Shown: positions 15,696 to 25,109 of the stretch, in pieces | How the letters are laid out: each line of letters starts with the position of its first letter | Position numbering within the stretch: position 1 is the stretch's first letter | Source of the DNA: BPGX01 sp037447455 | GTDB taxonomy: Bacteria; Bacteroidota; Bacteroidia; B-17B0; Aurantibacillaceae | Length of the DNA: 64,000 nucleotides | Direction of reading: 5' to 3' | Assembly: GCA_037447455.1 (NCBI GenBank) | Contig: JBBIGQ010000006.1 | Span: forward strand, 1 to 64,000 | Translations under genes and position numbers: made by a program | The notes under the pieces: model-generated | What the model saw: only the letters and a program-made list of their open reading frames with translations | What the model was told of the DNA's origin: nothing | Database searches by the model: none

Positions 15696-16412
15696 ATGAA
15701 GTTACACATTTTGGCTTTTGGAGCACATCCGGATGATGTGGAAATATCTTGTGCAGGGACGATATTAAAGCATGTGAAATTGGGCTATAAAGTGGGTATT
15801 ATTGATTTAACGGGCGGCGAGTTAGGAACGAGAGGCAGTAAGTCCATTCGGCTAAAGGAAGCCGAAAAAGCGGCTCAATTGCTTGGTGTGTCAGTAAGAG
15901 AAAATTTGCACATGCAAGACGGATTCTTTAAAAATGATGAGATGCATCAGCTGGAAATTATTAAAAAAATCCGACACTACCAGCCCGATATTATTTTAGC
16001 AAATGCACCAACCGATAGGCACAATGATCACGGAAGAGCCGCTCAGTTAGTAAAAGAAGCCGCGTTTCTCAGTGGTCTTGTTAAAATAAAAACTGAATTA
16101 AATGGACAGGAGCAAAAAGCATGGCGACCTATTGCCGTGTATCATTATATTCAGGATTATTATTTAGAACCTACTTTTGTAGTGGACATTACAAGTTATT
16201 TTGACAGAAAAATAGAAGTGCTGAAATGTTATGCTACTCAATTTTATAATCCGGAAAGCACAGAGCCCGAAACACCTATTAGCAATAAAGATTTTTTCAG
16301 GATCATTGAAAGCAAAGCCCGAATCTGGGGACGCTACATTTCAACAGCGTTTGCAGAAGGATTTATAGCCAATAGATTGATAGGAATAGACAATTTTTAT
16401 CATTTGAAATAG
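15696..16412 (+). CDS. bshB1: Bacillithiol biosynthesis deacetylase BshB1
   Basis: BshB1 removes the acetyl group from GlcNAc-malate, the second step of bacillithiol synthesis. The 238-residue LmbE/PIG-L-type product has the zinc site GAHPDDVEISCAG, then LTGGELGTRG, and a second ligand region APTDRHNDHGRA. The C-terminal stretch YATQFYNP ... ARIWGRYIS is specific to BshB1. It begins two bases after the glutathione peroxidase stop, so the two form an operon of thiol-based redox defence. Confidence 0.95.
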   Translation: MKLHILAFGAHPDDVEISCAGTILKHVKLGYKVGIIDLTGGELGTRGSKSIRLKEAEKAAQLLGVSVRENLHMQDGFFKNDEMHQLEIIKKIRHYQPDIILANAPTDRHNDHGRAAQLVKEAAFLSGLVKIKTELNGQEQKAWRPIAVYHYIQDYYLEPTFVVDITSYFDRKIEVLKCYATQFYNPESTEPETPISNKDFFRIIESKARIWGRYISTAFAEGFIANRLIGIDNFYHLK

Positions 16413-16421
16413 TGCTGTACA

Positions 16422-16688
16422 TTACATGAAGGCAGTAATGAGTATAATCAGCACATTTACCAGCACAGATAATACAAACACCCGTACTATCCATCTTGGA
16501 GGCGATTGGGCAATGCTTGTTACCAGATTGGCCATTGTAAATGCTAAACCTAATGCCATTAAAAACAAACTTTCTTTTTCTAAAGCAAACATCGCCATAA
16601 TACCCCCCATCACACTACCTACTAAGATAGCCACACTCAACATTCCATAATATCCTTTTTCTGCAAATTCGTCTAATTTCTGTAACAT
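16422..16688 (-). CDS. Small membrane protein of unknown function
   Basis: The 88-residue product has three predicted membrane helices (about 16-36, 40-59 and 67-87), with charged residues only in the N terminus and in the loop SPPRWIVR. It is convergent with bshB1, whose stop is 10 bases away. I do not recognise a family. The ATG at 16688 follows a leader with a GAACTTTG element (one mismatch to TAnnTTTG). Confidence 0.6.
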   Translation of the reverse strand: MLQKLDEFAEKGYYGMLSVAILVGSVMGGIMAMFALEKESLFLMALGLAFTMANLVTSIAQSPPRWIVRVFVLSVLVNVLIILITAFM

Positions 16689-16858
16689 AGTTATTAAATT
16701 TTACGATACAAAGTTCGTGTCATACAGCGTTTAAAAAAATGATTTAAATCAGAACTTTTGTTGACTTGCCTGGTGGTGATTTTTTTTCCAAAGGTATTAT
16801 TTAGGTATAAAAAACTTGCTAAACATTAAACTACTGTGTAAAATTGTGCTAAAAAATT

Positions 16859-17689
16859 ATGTCTAAAAAGATTGTGAAACTGGGCGATATTGAATGTGGA
16901 AATAAACGTTTATTTTTAATTTCTGGGCCTTGTGTGATTGAGGATGAAAAGGTGATGTTTCAAACAGCAGAAAAATTAAAAGATATTTCGGAACGGTTGG
17001 GCTTGCCGATTATCTATAAATCATCGTTTAGAAAAGATAATAGAAGCAGTTTGAAATACTATGATGGACCTGGTATTGAAAAGGGACTTGAAATGTTGGC
17101 TAAAATTAAAAAGGAGTTTGGTTTTCCTGTGTTAACGGATATTCACGAGCCCGATCATGCAGCAATAGCAGCGAGAGTAGTGGATGTTCTTCAAATACCG
17201 GCGTATTTATGTATGCAGACCTCATTGGTGGTAGCAGCCGCCCAAACAGGAAAGGTAGTGAATATCAAACATGGACAGTTTCTGGCCCCTGAGAATATGA
17301 AGTATCCTGTTCAAAAATCTGTAGAAAGCGGGAATGACCAGTTAATCCTGACTGAACGGGGGTATACGTTTGGGTATAATGATTTAGTGGTCGACCCAAG
17401 GAGTTTTTATCACATGCAGCAGTTGGGCTATCCCTTGGTATTTGATGTTACACATTCTATTCGTAAATATGGCATACCAAGTGCCGATGCCAAAGGTGGG
17501 GCACGAGAATATGCATTTACTTTGGCAAAGGCGGCTATTGGAGCGGGTGTAGATGGACTTTTTATAGAGACGCATCCGGAACCTGAAAAGGCCTTGTGTG
17601 ATGCGGCTTCACAGATGTGTGTGTATGATCTGGAAGCATTTCTGTTGCCACTTTTGGATATTTACGAGTTCAGTAAAAAATACTTTTAG
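16859..17689 (+). CDS. kdsA: 3-deoxy-8-phosphooctulonate synthase (KDO-8-P synthase)
   Basis: KdsA condenses phosphoenolpyruvate with arabinose-5-phosphate, the first committed step of KDO for lipopolysaccharide. The 276-residue TIM barrel shows the full set of motifs: SGPCVIE, KSSFRKDNRSS, LTDIHEPDHA, NIKHGQFLAP, LTERGYTFGYNDLVVDPRS, FDVTHSIRK and LFIETHPEPEKALCDA. The Asn in the NIKHGQF segment points to the metal-independent class. It is followed after three bases by rnhB. Confidence 0.96.
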   Translation: MSKKIVKLGDIECGNKRLFLISGPCVIEDEKVMFQTAEKLKDISERLGLPIIYKSSFRKDNRSSLKYYDGPGIEKGLEMLAKIKKEFGFPVLTDIHEPDHAAIAARVVDVLQIPAYLCMQTSLVVAAAQTGKVVNIKHGQFLAPENMKYPVQKSVESGNDQLILTERGYTFGYNDLVVDPRSFYHMQQLGYPLVFDVTHSIRKYGIPSADAKGGAREYAFTLAKAAIGAGVDGLFIETHPEPEKALCDAASQMCVYDLEAFLLPLLDIYEFSKKYF

Positions 17690-17692
17690 TGC

Positions 17693-18295
17693 ATGTTGCA
17701 GCGCTATGACAAAGCGAAAATTATTGCGGGATGTGATGAGGCCGGACGCGGTTGTTTAGCCGGTTCAGTGTTTGCAGCCGCAGTTATTTTGCCTTCTGAT
17801 TTTGAGCATCCGATGATAAATGATTCAAAGCAACTCAATTTTGCACAAAGGATGAAAGCCCGGGAAATTATTTTAGAGACCGCAATGGATTATGCTATAG
17901 CAGAATGTACGGTGGAAGAAATTGACGCTATAAATATTCTGAATGCTTCTATTTTGGCAATGCACAAGGCACTAGAACAACTCCATTACTCGTTTGATAA
18001 AATTATTGTGGATGGAAACAGATTTCATCCGTTTCGGCAAATTCCACACGAATGTATTGTGAAAGGAGATGGTAAATTTTATGCCATTGCAGCAGCGTCT
18101 ATTCTTGCGAAAACAGAACGGGATTTGTATATGCAAAAAATTGACAAAGAATTTCCCTGTTACCTATGGGGAAAAAATAAAGGATACCCGACACGCGAGC
18201 ACCGTCTTGCTATTCAACAGTACGGTATTTCTAAGTATCATCGTAAAAGTTTTAGCATTTGTCAACAGATTTTACAACGCAATTTGTTTGATTAA
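17693..18295 (+). CDS. rnhB: Ribonuclease HII
   Basis: RNase HII cuts RNA in RNA-DNA hybrids and single ribonucleotides in DNA. The 200-residue protein has the acidic active site: GCDEAGRGCLAG (Asp-Glu), IVDGN (Asp) and ASILAKTERD (Asp). The C-terminal KYHRKSF segment is also typical. The gene sits between kdsA (three-base gap) and a membrane-anchored propeller protein whose ATG directly follows the rnhB stop, so the three are probably one transcript. Confidence 0.95.
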   Translation: MLQRYDKAKIIAGCDEAGRGCLAGSVFAAAVILPSDFEHPMINDSKQLNFAQRMKAREIILETAMDYAIAECTVEEIDAINILNASILAMHKALEQLHYSFDKIIVDGNRFHPFRQIPHECIVKGDGKFYAIAAASILAKTERDLYMQKIDKEFPCYLWGKNKGYPTREHRLAIQQYGISKYHRKSFSICQQILQRNLFD

Positions 18296-20629
18296 ATGAA
18301 AAATAAGTATTTATATATTACAGGTATTGCTATATTCGTTATCTCTGTTGTTTTGCTGTATTTGGTGCGTACTCTCCAATTACAGAGCATTGTAGAAAAT
18401 AATGTATTATCTGCTTTTCCGGATAAGCCCAGATTAGTACTTAATTTTAAGAATCCTGATGAATTGTATCACCATTATTTGACTCAAAATAGTATTTTTA
18501 AAAAAATGTATTCCAATGAGAAGCTGTCATTATTACAACTGATAAAACAAATAGATTCTGTGTATGTATTGTTGCTTCAAAATCAGGTTTCTATTCAGGA
18601 ATATTCATTTTATTTTGCTTTGTATAATGATGTGGATTGGCTGATAGGATTTGCTGTAAAAAAATATAGAGATATAAAAAAAGTGAAAGAGGTTCTGCTC
18701 CACTCCTCTTTATATTTTGAAGAAAGAGAAGGTAATTTTTGGGTTTTTAATTCGTCTCACAATCTCAATTGGTCTAAGAGAACGTTTACCTCTGAACGTT
18801 GGAGAAATTGGCTGTCCATTTTTTCTAAACATCCTTCCCCGCTTCATATTTATGAATTAAAAGACACGGTGGAGCTTGCGTATCAGGTGTTCTTTGAATT
18901 GCAACAATTGAAATACAATGGCTTTATTTATTATAAAAACATATCCAACTATCTTCATTATCCTAAAAGCCATTTGTTTTCAGAATCTGATTTATTTTTA
19001 CTCAAGTCATTTCAATTTGAAAATGTAAAAGACACTAACGAGTATGTAAATAATTTTTTAGATGTACTACATACCAATTATTTACATAAAATGATACAAA
19101 CCGATGCGATGACTATTTTACCGTTAAAAAGTAGTGAAAAACTACACTTCTTGCTGGAATCCCTTTCTGATTCGGTGATGCCGCACGCCTATATGAAGGT
19201 ATACCAATTAAAAAAATCGTATATTCCAATATTGGCAAGATATTTTCCGATATTCTCAGATAGTACTTTGCTACTTGCTGTAACAGAAAATCAATTACTT
19301 TTTTTGAAGTCAAAAGATGCATTGCAAACTTATAATTATTGGCTGAATCTGGATGTTTCAAAAAGCAGTTATTATACATTTTCAGCCAAGCATATTACTT
19401 CTGAATATATAACAACATCCGGTTATTTTAATTATATTCCTATTGCGATGATGATGCCAAGAGATACTGTTTATTATGATTTTTATGCAGATGTTTCATC
19501 TTCGTTGAGTGGACGCTATTTTGCTTTTGAGTTGTCTTTAAATTTATCTCATAAAGATGTCTCTTACTTATGGACCTACCATCATAATTCATCTTTTCAA
19601 AAAATTATTGGTGTATTGGATGACCATAAAACAAACAGTTACTTTGTATTGGTACAGGATAGTGCAAATCACTTGCTGTGTTTAGAACCCAATGGTGAAT
19701 GGTTGTGGACGTATCATCTGAAAAATCCTGTAAGATCGGATGTGTTTGTAGTGGATATTTTTAAAAATAATAAGCATCAGGTGGTATTTAACACAGATAA
19801 AACTATTTATTTATTGGATAGAAATGGTAAGGATGTTGGCAGGTTCCCGTTGAATTTTTCATCTGAGATTACATCACCTGTTCAGGTGTTTGACTATGGC
19901 AAAAATAAAAATTACAGAATATGGTTTTCAACGAAAAATCATTACACGTACAATTACACATTGGATGGCAAAATGGCGGAGCAATTCAGACCGGTTTATT
20001 TTGATGAAATGATTACTCGGCCGGTATACTTTGCATCTGTTGGCGTATCCGATTATATTGTTTTGATTTCTCAAACAGGCAAGATAGTTGGTATCAGTAG
20101 AAAAGGAGAAGGAAGATTTAAATTAAAAACGAGTGTTCCGGAAAATAGTTTGGACGTTTTTTATGATGTGTCTAACACATTGTCCGATTCTTATTTATAT
20201 TATTGTACACAGCAGGAAATAGGACGAATCGCTTTTACCAATCAATTAAAAATTATTCATCAGTGGTCGTTTAGTATAATAGATGCCTTGTTTGTCAGGT
20301 ATGAACTTCAAAATAAAAATTATGTTGCGTTATTAGATTCTGCCAGTTTTGTAGTAAGTTCATTGAAAGGGGAAGAGATGGGACGTGTTGCTTTGAATAA
20401 AAGGTATACCGATATTCAGGTAGATGTTACACCAAATTCTATATATTATGTACTGAAAAATGATTCTAATTATTTGCTTATTAAACAAACTATCAATAAT
20501 CAATTTATTGTAGTGGCGAATGATCTATATAGTACGATTTTGCCGAGAGTATTTAATTTGAACAAAACACAACAAAACTATCTTTTATATGCTAAGTATG
20601 GAGAATTAATATGTCAGAAGATAGATTAG
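18296..20629 (+). CDS. Membrane-anchored protein with C-terminal propeller-like repeats, function unknown
   Basis: The 777-residue product has one N-terminal membrane helix (about 5-25), then an alpha/beta region (about 40-420) resembling DUF3352-type proteins. From about 430 to 770 it has repeats that look like a PQQ/WD-type propeller: EPNGEWLWTYHLKNPV, TIYLLDRNGKDVGRFP, YTLDGKMAEQFRP. The protein probably sits in the cytoplasmic membrane with its bulk in the periplasm. The start codon follows directly on the rnhB stop, so it is cotranscribed with kdsA-rnhB, but that gives no clear function. Confidence 0.6.
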   Translation: MKNKYLYITGIAIFVISVVLLYLVRTLQLQSIVENNVLSAFPDKPRLVLNFKNPDELYHHYLTQNSIFKKMYSNEKLSLLQLIKQIDSVYVLLLQNQVSIQEYSFYFALYNDVDWLIGFAVKKYRDIKKVKEVLLHSSLYFEEREGNFWVFNSSHNLNWSKRTFTSERWRNWLSIFSKHPSPLHIYELKDTVELAYQVFFELQQLKYNGFIYYKNISNYLHYPKSHLFSESDLFLLKSFQFENVKDTNEYVNNFLDVLHTNYLHKMIQTDAMTILPLKSSEKLHFLLESLSDSVMPHAYMKVYQLKKSYIPILARYFPIFSDSTLLLAVTENQLLFLKSKDALQTYNYWLNLDVSKSSYYTFSAKHITSEYITTSGYFNYIPIAMMMPRDTVYYDFYADVSSSLSGRYFAFELSLNLSHKDVSYLWTYHHNSSFQKIIGVLDDHKTNSYFVLVQDSANHLLCLEPNGEWLWTYHLKNPVRSDVFVVDIFKNNKHQVVFNTDKTIYLLDRNGKDVGRFPLNFSSEITSPVQVFDYGKNKNYRIWFSTKNHYTYNYTLDGKMAEQFRPVYFDEMITRPVYFASVGVSDYIVLISQTGKIVGISRKGEGRFKLKTSVPENSLDVFYDVSNTLSDSYLYYCTQQEIGRIAFTNQLKIIHQWSFSIIDALFVRYELQNKNYVALLDSASFVVSSLKGEEMGRVALNKRYTDIQVDVTPNSIYYVLKNDSNYLLIKQTINNQFIVVANDLYSTILPRVFNLNKTQQNYLLYAKYGELICQKID

Positions 20630-20699
20630 TCAATTCAGTTTTAATTTATTAACGAACAAATAATCATTTTTATAGGTCAATGAATGGAGGTATGTTCAT

Positions 20700-21872
20700 T
20701 CATAAAGCCATTGTATCTTTATGAAGGTATTGCAGCACAGCACGTACAGGAAAATGATCGCTTAAATGTTGGGTATTGTTTTTATCTTCAGTAGAGAAAT
20801 TTTGTATTTTAAAATGTTGGTCATAAAAAATATAATCAATGCGTAATTTTAATTTATCGTGATAGGTGAATCCAAATCCTTGTCCTTTTATGGTAAAGGC
20901 ATCTGTAAATCCTTTTTCCCTTATTTGTCGTATAATATACGAATTGGGTATGTCATTGAAGTCGCCTAGTAGTAGAGTAGGGTAGCGGGATTGACATATT
21001 ATTTTAAAGATGCTTTCAAATTGTTGTAATTTTAAAGCGTTGGTGTAATATATTTTTTGAATGAAGTTGAACCCTTTTGCGGAGGTATCCAATGCCTCTA
21101 TAAAACTATCATTATCCGGAGGTTGATGAGGTCGCCATTTTTTCTTTTTGAAAAAACTATAGGATTGTAAATGTAAGTTAGCTATCTGAATAGTATCCTG
21201 CTGATAAAGAATTTTTGTTATTAAGCAGCCATTGTTTTTAGCATTATTAAAATGAATCATTGTTTTTTCCAGAATGGGATATTTGGACATTGTTAATAAT
21301 CCCCAATGATCGTTTTTTCTCAGCGTTACCAGATATTCTGTGTGGAAGTAATAATCCGGAAATCGTTTTTTTAGTTCATTTAAATTATTAAAATCATTGC
21401 TATCTTCTGATGTATAGAATTCCTGAAAACACATAATATCTGCCGGGTGTTTTTCCAGATATTGAAAAATTTTTTCCCGTGTTTGGTAATTACTTTGCCA
21501 ATTGTACAAGTCAAAAAGCCGAATGTTATAGGTAAGAAGAGAAAGGTCGGATGGGTTTTCCTGAAGCGGAGCAGACCAATGTAGGCCATAATAATTTTTG
21601 ATTTGAGGCAAGAAAAAGAGTTGGATTAAAACAGAAAAAAATAGTTTTTTATATTGCAGACCTACTGCAAAAAAAATTATCCAGAATACATTCAGGATAA
21701 GTAAAGCAGGAAATAAAAGCGTTAATAGTGGTAGTAATATAAAAGCATCTGGACGAATATAGCTGGCGTAATAACTTACAACTAATGCAATAGATGAGAT
21801 GAAAAAACTGTAATTTAAAAGTTGTTTAGTAACTGTAAAAAGAACAACTACTAGTTTTTTTAGAAATAGCAT
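20700..21872 (-). CDS. Membrane-anchored endonuclease/exonuclease/phosphatase-family protein
   Basis: The 390-residue product has three N-terminal membrane helices (about 15-95) and then an EEP-fold catalytic domain: LTYNIRLFDLYNW (Asn), CFQEF (Glu), LLGDFNDIP (Asp and Asn), IDYIFYD and LSDHFPVRAVL (Asp-His). All metal and catalytic positions are present. Relatives act on nucleic acids, phospholipids or inositol phosphates, and the substrate cannot be told from sequence. A TATCTTTG element lies 20 bases upstream, so it has its own promoter although it follows the T9SS-cargo gene closely. Confidence 0.85.
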   Translation of the reverse strand: MLFLKKLVVVLFTVTKQLLNYSFFISSIALVVSYYASYIRPDAFILLPLLTLLFPALLILNVFWIIFFAVGLQYKKLFFSVLIQLFFLPQIKNYYGLHWSAPLQENPSDLSLLTYNIRLFDLYNWQSNYQTREKIFQYLEKHPADIMCFQEFYTSEDSNDFNNLNELKKRFPDYYFHTEYLVTLRKNDHWGLLTMSKYPILEKTMIHFNNAKNNGCLITKILYQQDTIQIANLHLQSYSFFKKKKWRPHQPPDNDSFIEALDTSAKGFNFIQKIYYTNALKLQQFESIFKIICQSRYPTLLLGDFNDIPNSYIIRQIREKGFTDAFTIKGQGFGFTYHDKLKLRIDYIFYDQHFKIQNFSTEDKNNTQHLSDHFPVRAVLQYLHKDTMAL

Positions 21873-21892
21873 TAATTACCAATAAATTGTTG

Positions 21893-21900
21893 CAAAGATA
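21893..21900 (-). promoter_or_regulatory. -7 promoter element of the endonuclease/phosphatase gene
   Basis: TATCTTTG on the minus strand, 20 bases before the ATG at 21872. The -33 region is not convincing. Confidence 0.45.
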
Positions 21901-21902
21901 CT

Positions 21903-23798
21903 TTAATTTACTATCAACTTTTTATTAATGCGGATAGTATTGGATAAAATTATTTGTAAAATATAAATTCCTTTTGGAAGCGTCGGTAAATCAATCGTTG
22001 CAGAGCCCTTTATGTTTGTTTGATATAAGATAGTTTGGCCTAAAAGAGAAAAAATGGTGATAGAGTAAGGATGCTCGGTTGTTGTTTGAATATTTAAGGT
22101 GTTTGGTGGCTGGTCAACAGGATTAGGGAAAACATGAAAGCTTGGTTCCTCGCCAGATAAAGCAGTTATCCCTACGGCTTTTAAACTATCGCCTAAAATC
22201 GGGTGCATCATCAAAGAACCTTTTACCGAAGAAGCTGCCCAGATGCCCGATGTGTTGTAGTAGGTATCATTGGAATGGTTATAGTTGACGTCTAATCCAA
22301 TAGTAACAGAATACTGTGATGAAGGCGGAAAGGTCTGTATTCCAAAAAAATAGGTGCCGGGGGCTAAAATCAAAGGTGTTGTCAGGTAATAACGGGGGAT
22401 ATAGTTATAGCCCCAGTCCAGAAATTTAGGTTTCATTAAACTATCTCTGTAGATTAAATTACCGGGTTGTCCGCCCATGTTCGCCCACACACAAATACGA
22501 AATAATTCTTTGTTAGCAATGTTGTAACTGTTTACAGGAATGAAAAAAATATCCATAGCTCTTAAGGTGTCTACTACATTAAGAGTATATCGTTGTGCTA
22601 CCTGTGTTCCATAAAATTTCAGGTAATAGCCCAATTCTGCCTGCCCATCGTCGTAGGCAAAATAATTGGTAAGTGGGGTACATTGTACAATTGTGTCGTT
22701 GTAGGCCCATGTGTCTGGCATAGTGTTGATAAAGTGTTTGGTGTAAAAACGTGTTGTATCGGTAGGAGAAATGGTGTACGAAAAATTGGGTTTTTGATGA
22801 ACGGGTACGGTATTGGTGCCCGGTGCTACATTGGCACTTCCGCCATTATAGTTGTATAAAAAATTACCATTGCCGTCGTAAATGTTGAACTGATAATTCA
22901 CATTTTTGATAACATACTTATTATTGTTTTTAATAAAATTATTAATTTGTGTAGCCATTTCAGATGAAACAAAATGTTTGAAAGGCATGGCAGAATAGTT
23001 TTTTAAGAGGGGAGAACTTTGATAATAAAATGCTGCATCATCAATGATAGTATCCGTTTTAAAAATAGTTTTATCTAATAAAATATAATCCAGATGCCAA
23101 TGATCTACTGAACCTACCGGTGTTGCTTTATTTCTGAACCGAAACTGAAAGCCGTCATGAAAATAAGCGGTGTCGGTAATGTATATGTGTATTTTTGTGA
23201 ATGTGCTGTCGTTTACAGGGGCGATGTTACTGCCTGATGTAGCCCATATTACATTTTGCCATGCTTTTTGGGCAGGTTTGTAAAAATCCAGAATTAAAGA
23301 GTCATTTATTTCCGGGTTATCACCATTGCCCATTCGTTGATAGTAAAATACTAAAGCAATGCTATCGGATGGATTGTAGGTGTAAGTCCCGTTGGTAAAC
23401 AAATTGATAGGTTGAGAGGTAAGTGTATCGGCAGGTTCAGAAGCGGTAGAAGATAAGGCGGTGGAATAGGGTAATCCTTTTTTATTTAAGCCATCAAAAC
23501 TTGCTACGCCAAAAGAAATGGGATATTTCGCGTATCCATAATTAACATATACAGACGAGTCCTTCCATTTGGATGCATCCGGATAGGTTTGTTTATAGGC
23601 GTAATAAAAATCATCAAAGAAAGGAAGGTTTAAACTGGCTGAACTTGTTTTGAAGGTAGGAAAATTCTGATTTCTCAACAGCGGGTTAAAGGTGTAATAG
23701 TTGACGTTAACAGGCAATGGTAGAGTGAACTCCTGTGCAAGAATAGATTTACTCAGGAGAAACAGAATTAAAATATTATTTTTTAATTGAGTCATCAT
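21903..23798 (-). CDS. Secreted protein with T9SS type A sorting domain
   Basis: The product is about 631 residues. An ATG at 23798 is preferred over the TTG at 23804. It has an N-terminal signal peptide (NNILILFLLSKSILAQ), a large beta-rich body with no recognised enzyme motif, and a C-terminal domain of about 75 residues of the T9SS sorting type: FHVFPNPVDQPPNTLNI, then FSLLGQTILYQ, then LPKGIYILQI and a basic end KKLIVN. Such proteins cross the outer membrane through the type IX system and are anchored or released. It follows the PASTA gene with seven bases between stop and start. Confidence 0.85.
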   Translation of the reverse strand: MMTQLKNNILILFLLSKSILAQEFTLPLPVNVNYYTFNPLLRNQNFPTFKTSSASLNLPFFDDFYYAYKQTYPDASKWKDSSVYVNYGYAKYPISFGVASFDGLNKKGLPYSTALSSTASEPADTLTSQPINLFTNGTYTYNPSDSIALVFYYQRMGNGDNPEINDSLILDFYKPAQKAWQNVIWATSGSNIAPVNDSTFTKIHIYITDTAYFHDGFQFRFRNKATPVGSVDHWHLDYILLDKTIFKTDTIIDDAAFYYQSSPLLKNYSAMPFKHFVSSEMATQINNFIKNNNKYVIKNVNYQFNIYDGNGNFLYNYNGGSANVAPGTNTVPVHQKPNFSYTISPTDTTRFYTKHFINTMPDTWAYNDTIVQCTPLTNYFAYDDGQAELGYYLKFYGTQVAQRYTLNVVDTLRAMDIFFIPVNSYNIANKELFRICVWANMGGQPGNLIYRDSLMKPKFLDWGYNYIPRYYLTTPLILAPGTYFFGIQTFPPSSQYSVTIGLDVNYNHSNDTYYNTSGIWAASSVKGSLMMHPILGDSLKAVGITALSGEEPSFHVFPNPVDQPPNTLNIQTTTEHPYSITIFSLLGQTILYQTNIKGSATIDLPTLPKGIYILQIILSNTIRINKKLIVN

Positions 23799-23804
23799 TC
23801 CCAA

Positions 23805-24413
23805 TCATTCAAATGAAGGTTCCAACGAAGAAGTATGGGTATTTATTGTGTCGGCACTTGTTTTATTGAAGGTATTATCTTTTTGTCCAACAACAAGCTG
23901 AATGGTGCTTCCTTTTTTGATGCGTTGACCCGGTTGAATTTCTTTGTTTTCATACAGTTGTTTTACAACACAGCCATTACAGTAAGAATGTTCGTAAATT
24001 ATTTTACCCGGTTTTAAATCGTAACTTTTTAAAATCATAATGGCTTGCCTTTCACTTAGGTCAACAAGTTTGGGCATTTCTATGCTGGGTGGTTGAAAAC
24101 TCGTAATGGTCAAATAAATGGTACGGTTTTCTTTTACGGGAACATTGGGTTCCGGATTTTGTGATAATACGATTCCGGCTGGTTCTTCGGGTTTATAAAT
24201 GCTATCCACAATGGTATAGTTCAATTTTTCAGAGAGGATACTTTGTTCTGCTTTTTTGAGTGGTAATTTCAAAACATTGGGTGTTGTGATGTACTCGCCA
24301 TGTCTGGTATAATTATCCAGATACACAGAAATACCCCATAAAAATAAAATCAAGGAAAATACGGCTGCTACGAAATGCCATAAATACGTTTTTAAAAAAG
24401 GAATTTTTTTCAT
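23805..24413 (-). CDS. PASTA-domain membrane protein
   Basis: The 202-residue product has one membrane helix (about 11-29) and two to three PASTA repeats: PNVLKLPLKKAEQSILSEKL, then PKLVDLSERQAIMILKSYDL, each followed by VxxQxPxPN-type or QxxxPGQRIKKGS segments. There is no kinase or transpeptidase domain, so it is a stand-alone PASTA protein of the kind common in Bacteroidota. PASTA domains bind peptidoglycan fragments in other phyla; that role is inferred. The short C-terminal tail is Ser/Thr-rich. Upstream is the bifunctional-nuclease gene on the same strand. Confidence 0.85.
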   Translation of the reverse strand: MKKIPFLKTYLWHFVAAVFSLILFLWGISVYLDNYTRHGEYITTPNVLKLPLKKAEQSILSEKLNYTIVDSIYKPEEPAGIVLSQNPEPNVPVKENRTIYLTITSFQPPSIEMPKLVDLSERQAIMILKSYDLKPGKIIYEHSYCNGCVVKQLYENKEIQPGQRIKKGSTIQLVVGQKDNTFNKTSADTINTHTSSLEPSFE

Positions 24414-24442
24414 TTCATAGAGGAATTAAGCACGTCGGGTTA

Positions 24443-25075
24443 TCAGGATTTTCTTCGTTCTATTTCCTGATGTATTTGTGAAGCCAGTTCATATTTTTCT
24501 TCACTGATGGCTTTTTGTAATTGTTGTTGCAATTCTTCTAAAGAGAGTTTTTTTAGAGTATTTTGAATTTCTTCGGCACCGCTATGAGCGGTTTTCTCAG
24601 ATACTTCTTCTTCGGTAGTATGCGATTGAATGGGGGTAATGTTATCATTTTCATCTACAATGTATCCTGCTTCATTTAAGATGAATTCATACATATAAAT
24701 AGGGGCTTCGAACCGTACAGCAATGGCAATGGCATCACTTGTTCGGGCATCTATTTCATGTTCTACTTCGCCGTTGGCATCTGTACAAATAAGTTTTGAA
24801 TAAAAAACACCCTCCACCAGATTGTAAATAATCACTTCTTTTACTGAGATATGAAAGGCATCTGCAAAATTTTTAAACAGATCGTGCGAAATAGGGCGTT
24901 GAATTTTTACTTTTTCTAATGCAATAGCAATGGATTGTGCTTCAAACACTCCAATAACAATGGGTAAACGGCGATTACTGTTTATTTCTTCCAGTAGTAA
25001 TAAATAATTATTGTTACCGTGACCGCTTTGTCCTGTTGAAATACCAATAATGTTCATTAAAATTTTCTTTTCCAT
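24443..25075 (-). CDS. Bifunctional nuclease-family protein with UvrB/UvrC motif
   Basis: The 210-residue product carries a BFN (DUF151) domain in residues 1-135 (RRLPIVIGVFEAQSIAIAL, HEIDARTSDAIAIAVR). A flexible acidic linker leads to a C-terminal UVR motif (about 175-208: LQQQLQKAISEEKYELASQIHQEI). BFN proteins have been described as DNases/RNases in plants and as dimeric proteins in Thermotoga; the bacterial role is not settled. It is the first gene of a run with the PASTA and T9SS genes. The gap to etfA upstream is 34 bases. Confidence 0.85.
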   Translation of the reverse strand: MEKKILMNIIGISTGQSGHGNNNYLLLLEEINSNRRLPIVIGVFEAQSIAIALEKVKIQRPISHDLFKNFADAFHISVKEVIIYNLVEGVFYSKLICTDANGEVEHEIDARTSDAIAIAVRFEAPIYMYEFILNEAGYIVDENDNITPIQSHTTEEEVSEKTAHSGAEEIQNTLKKLSLEELQQQLQKAISEEKYELASQIHQEIERRKS

Positions 25076-25109
25076 GCTAATAAATCTAAACCTTGTTCAA
25101 TTCTTCATA

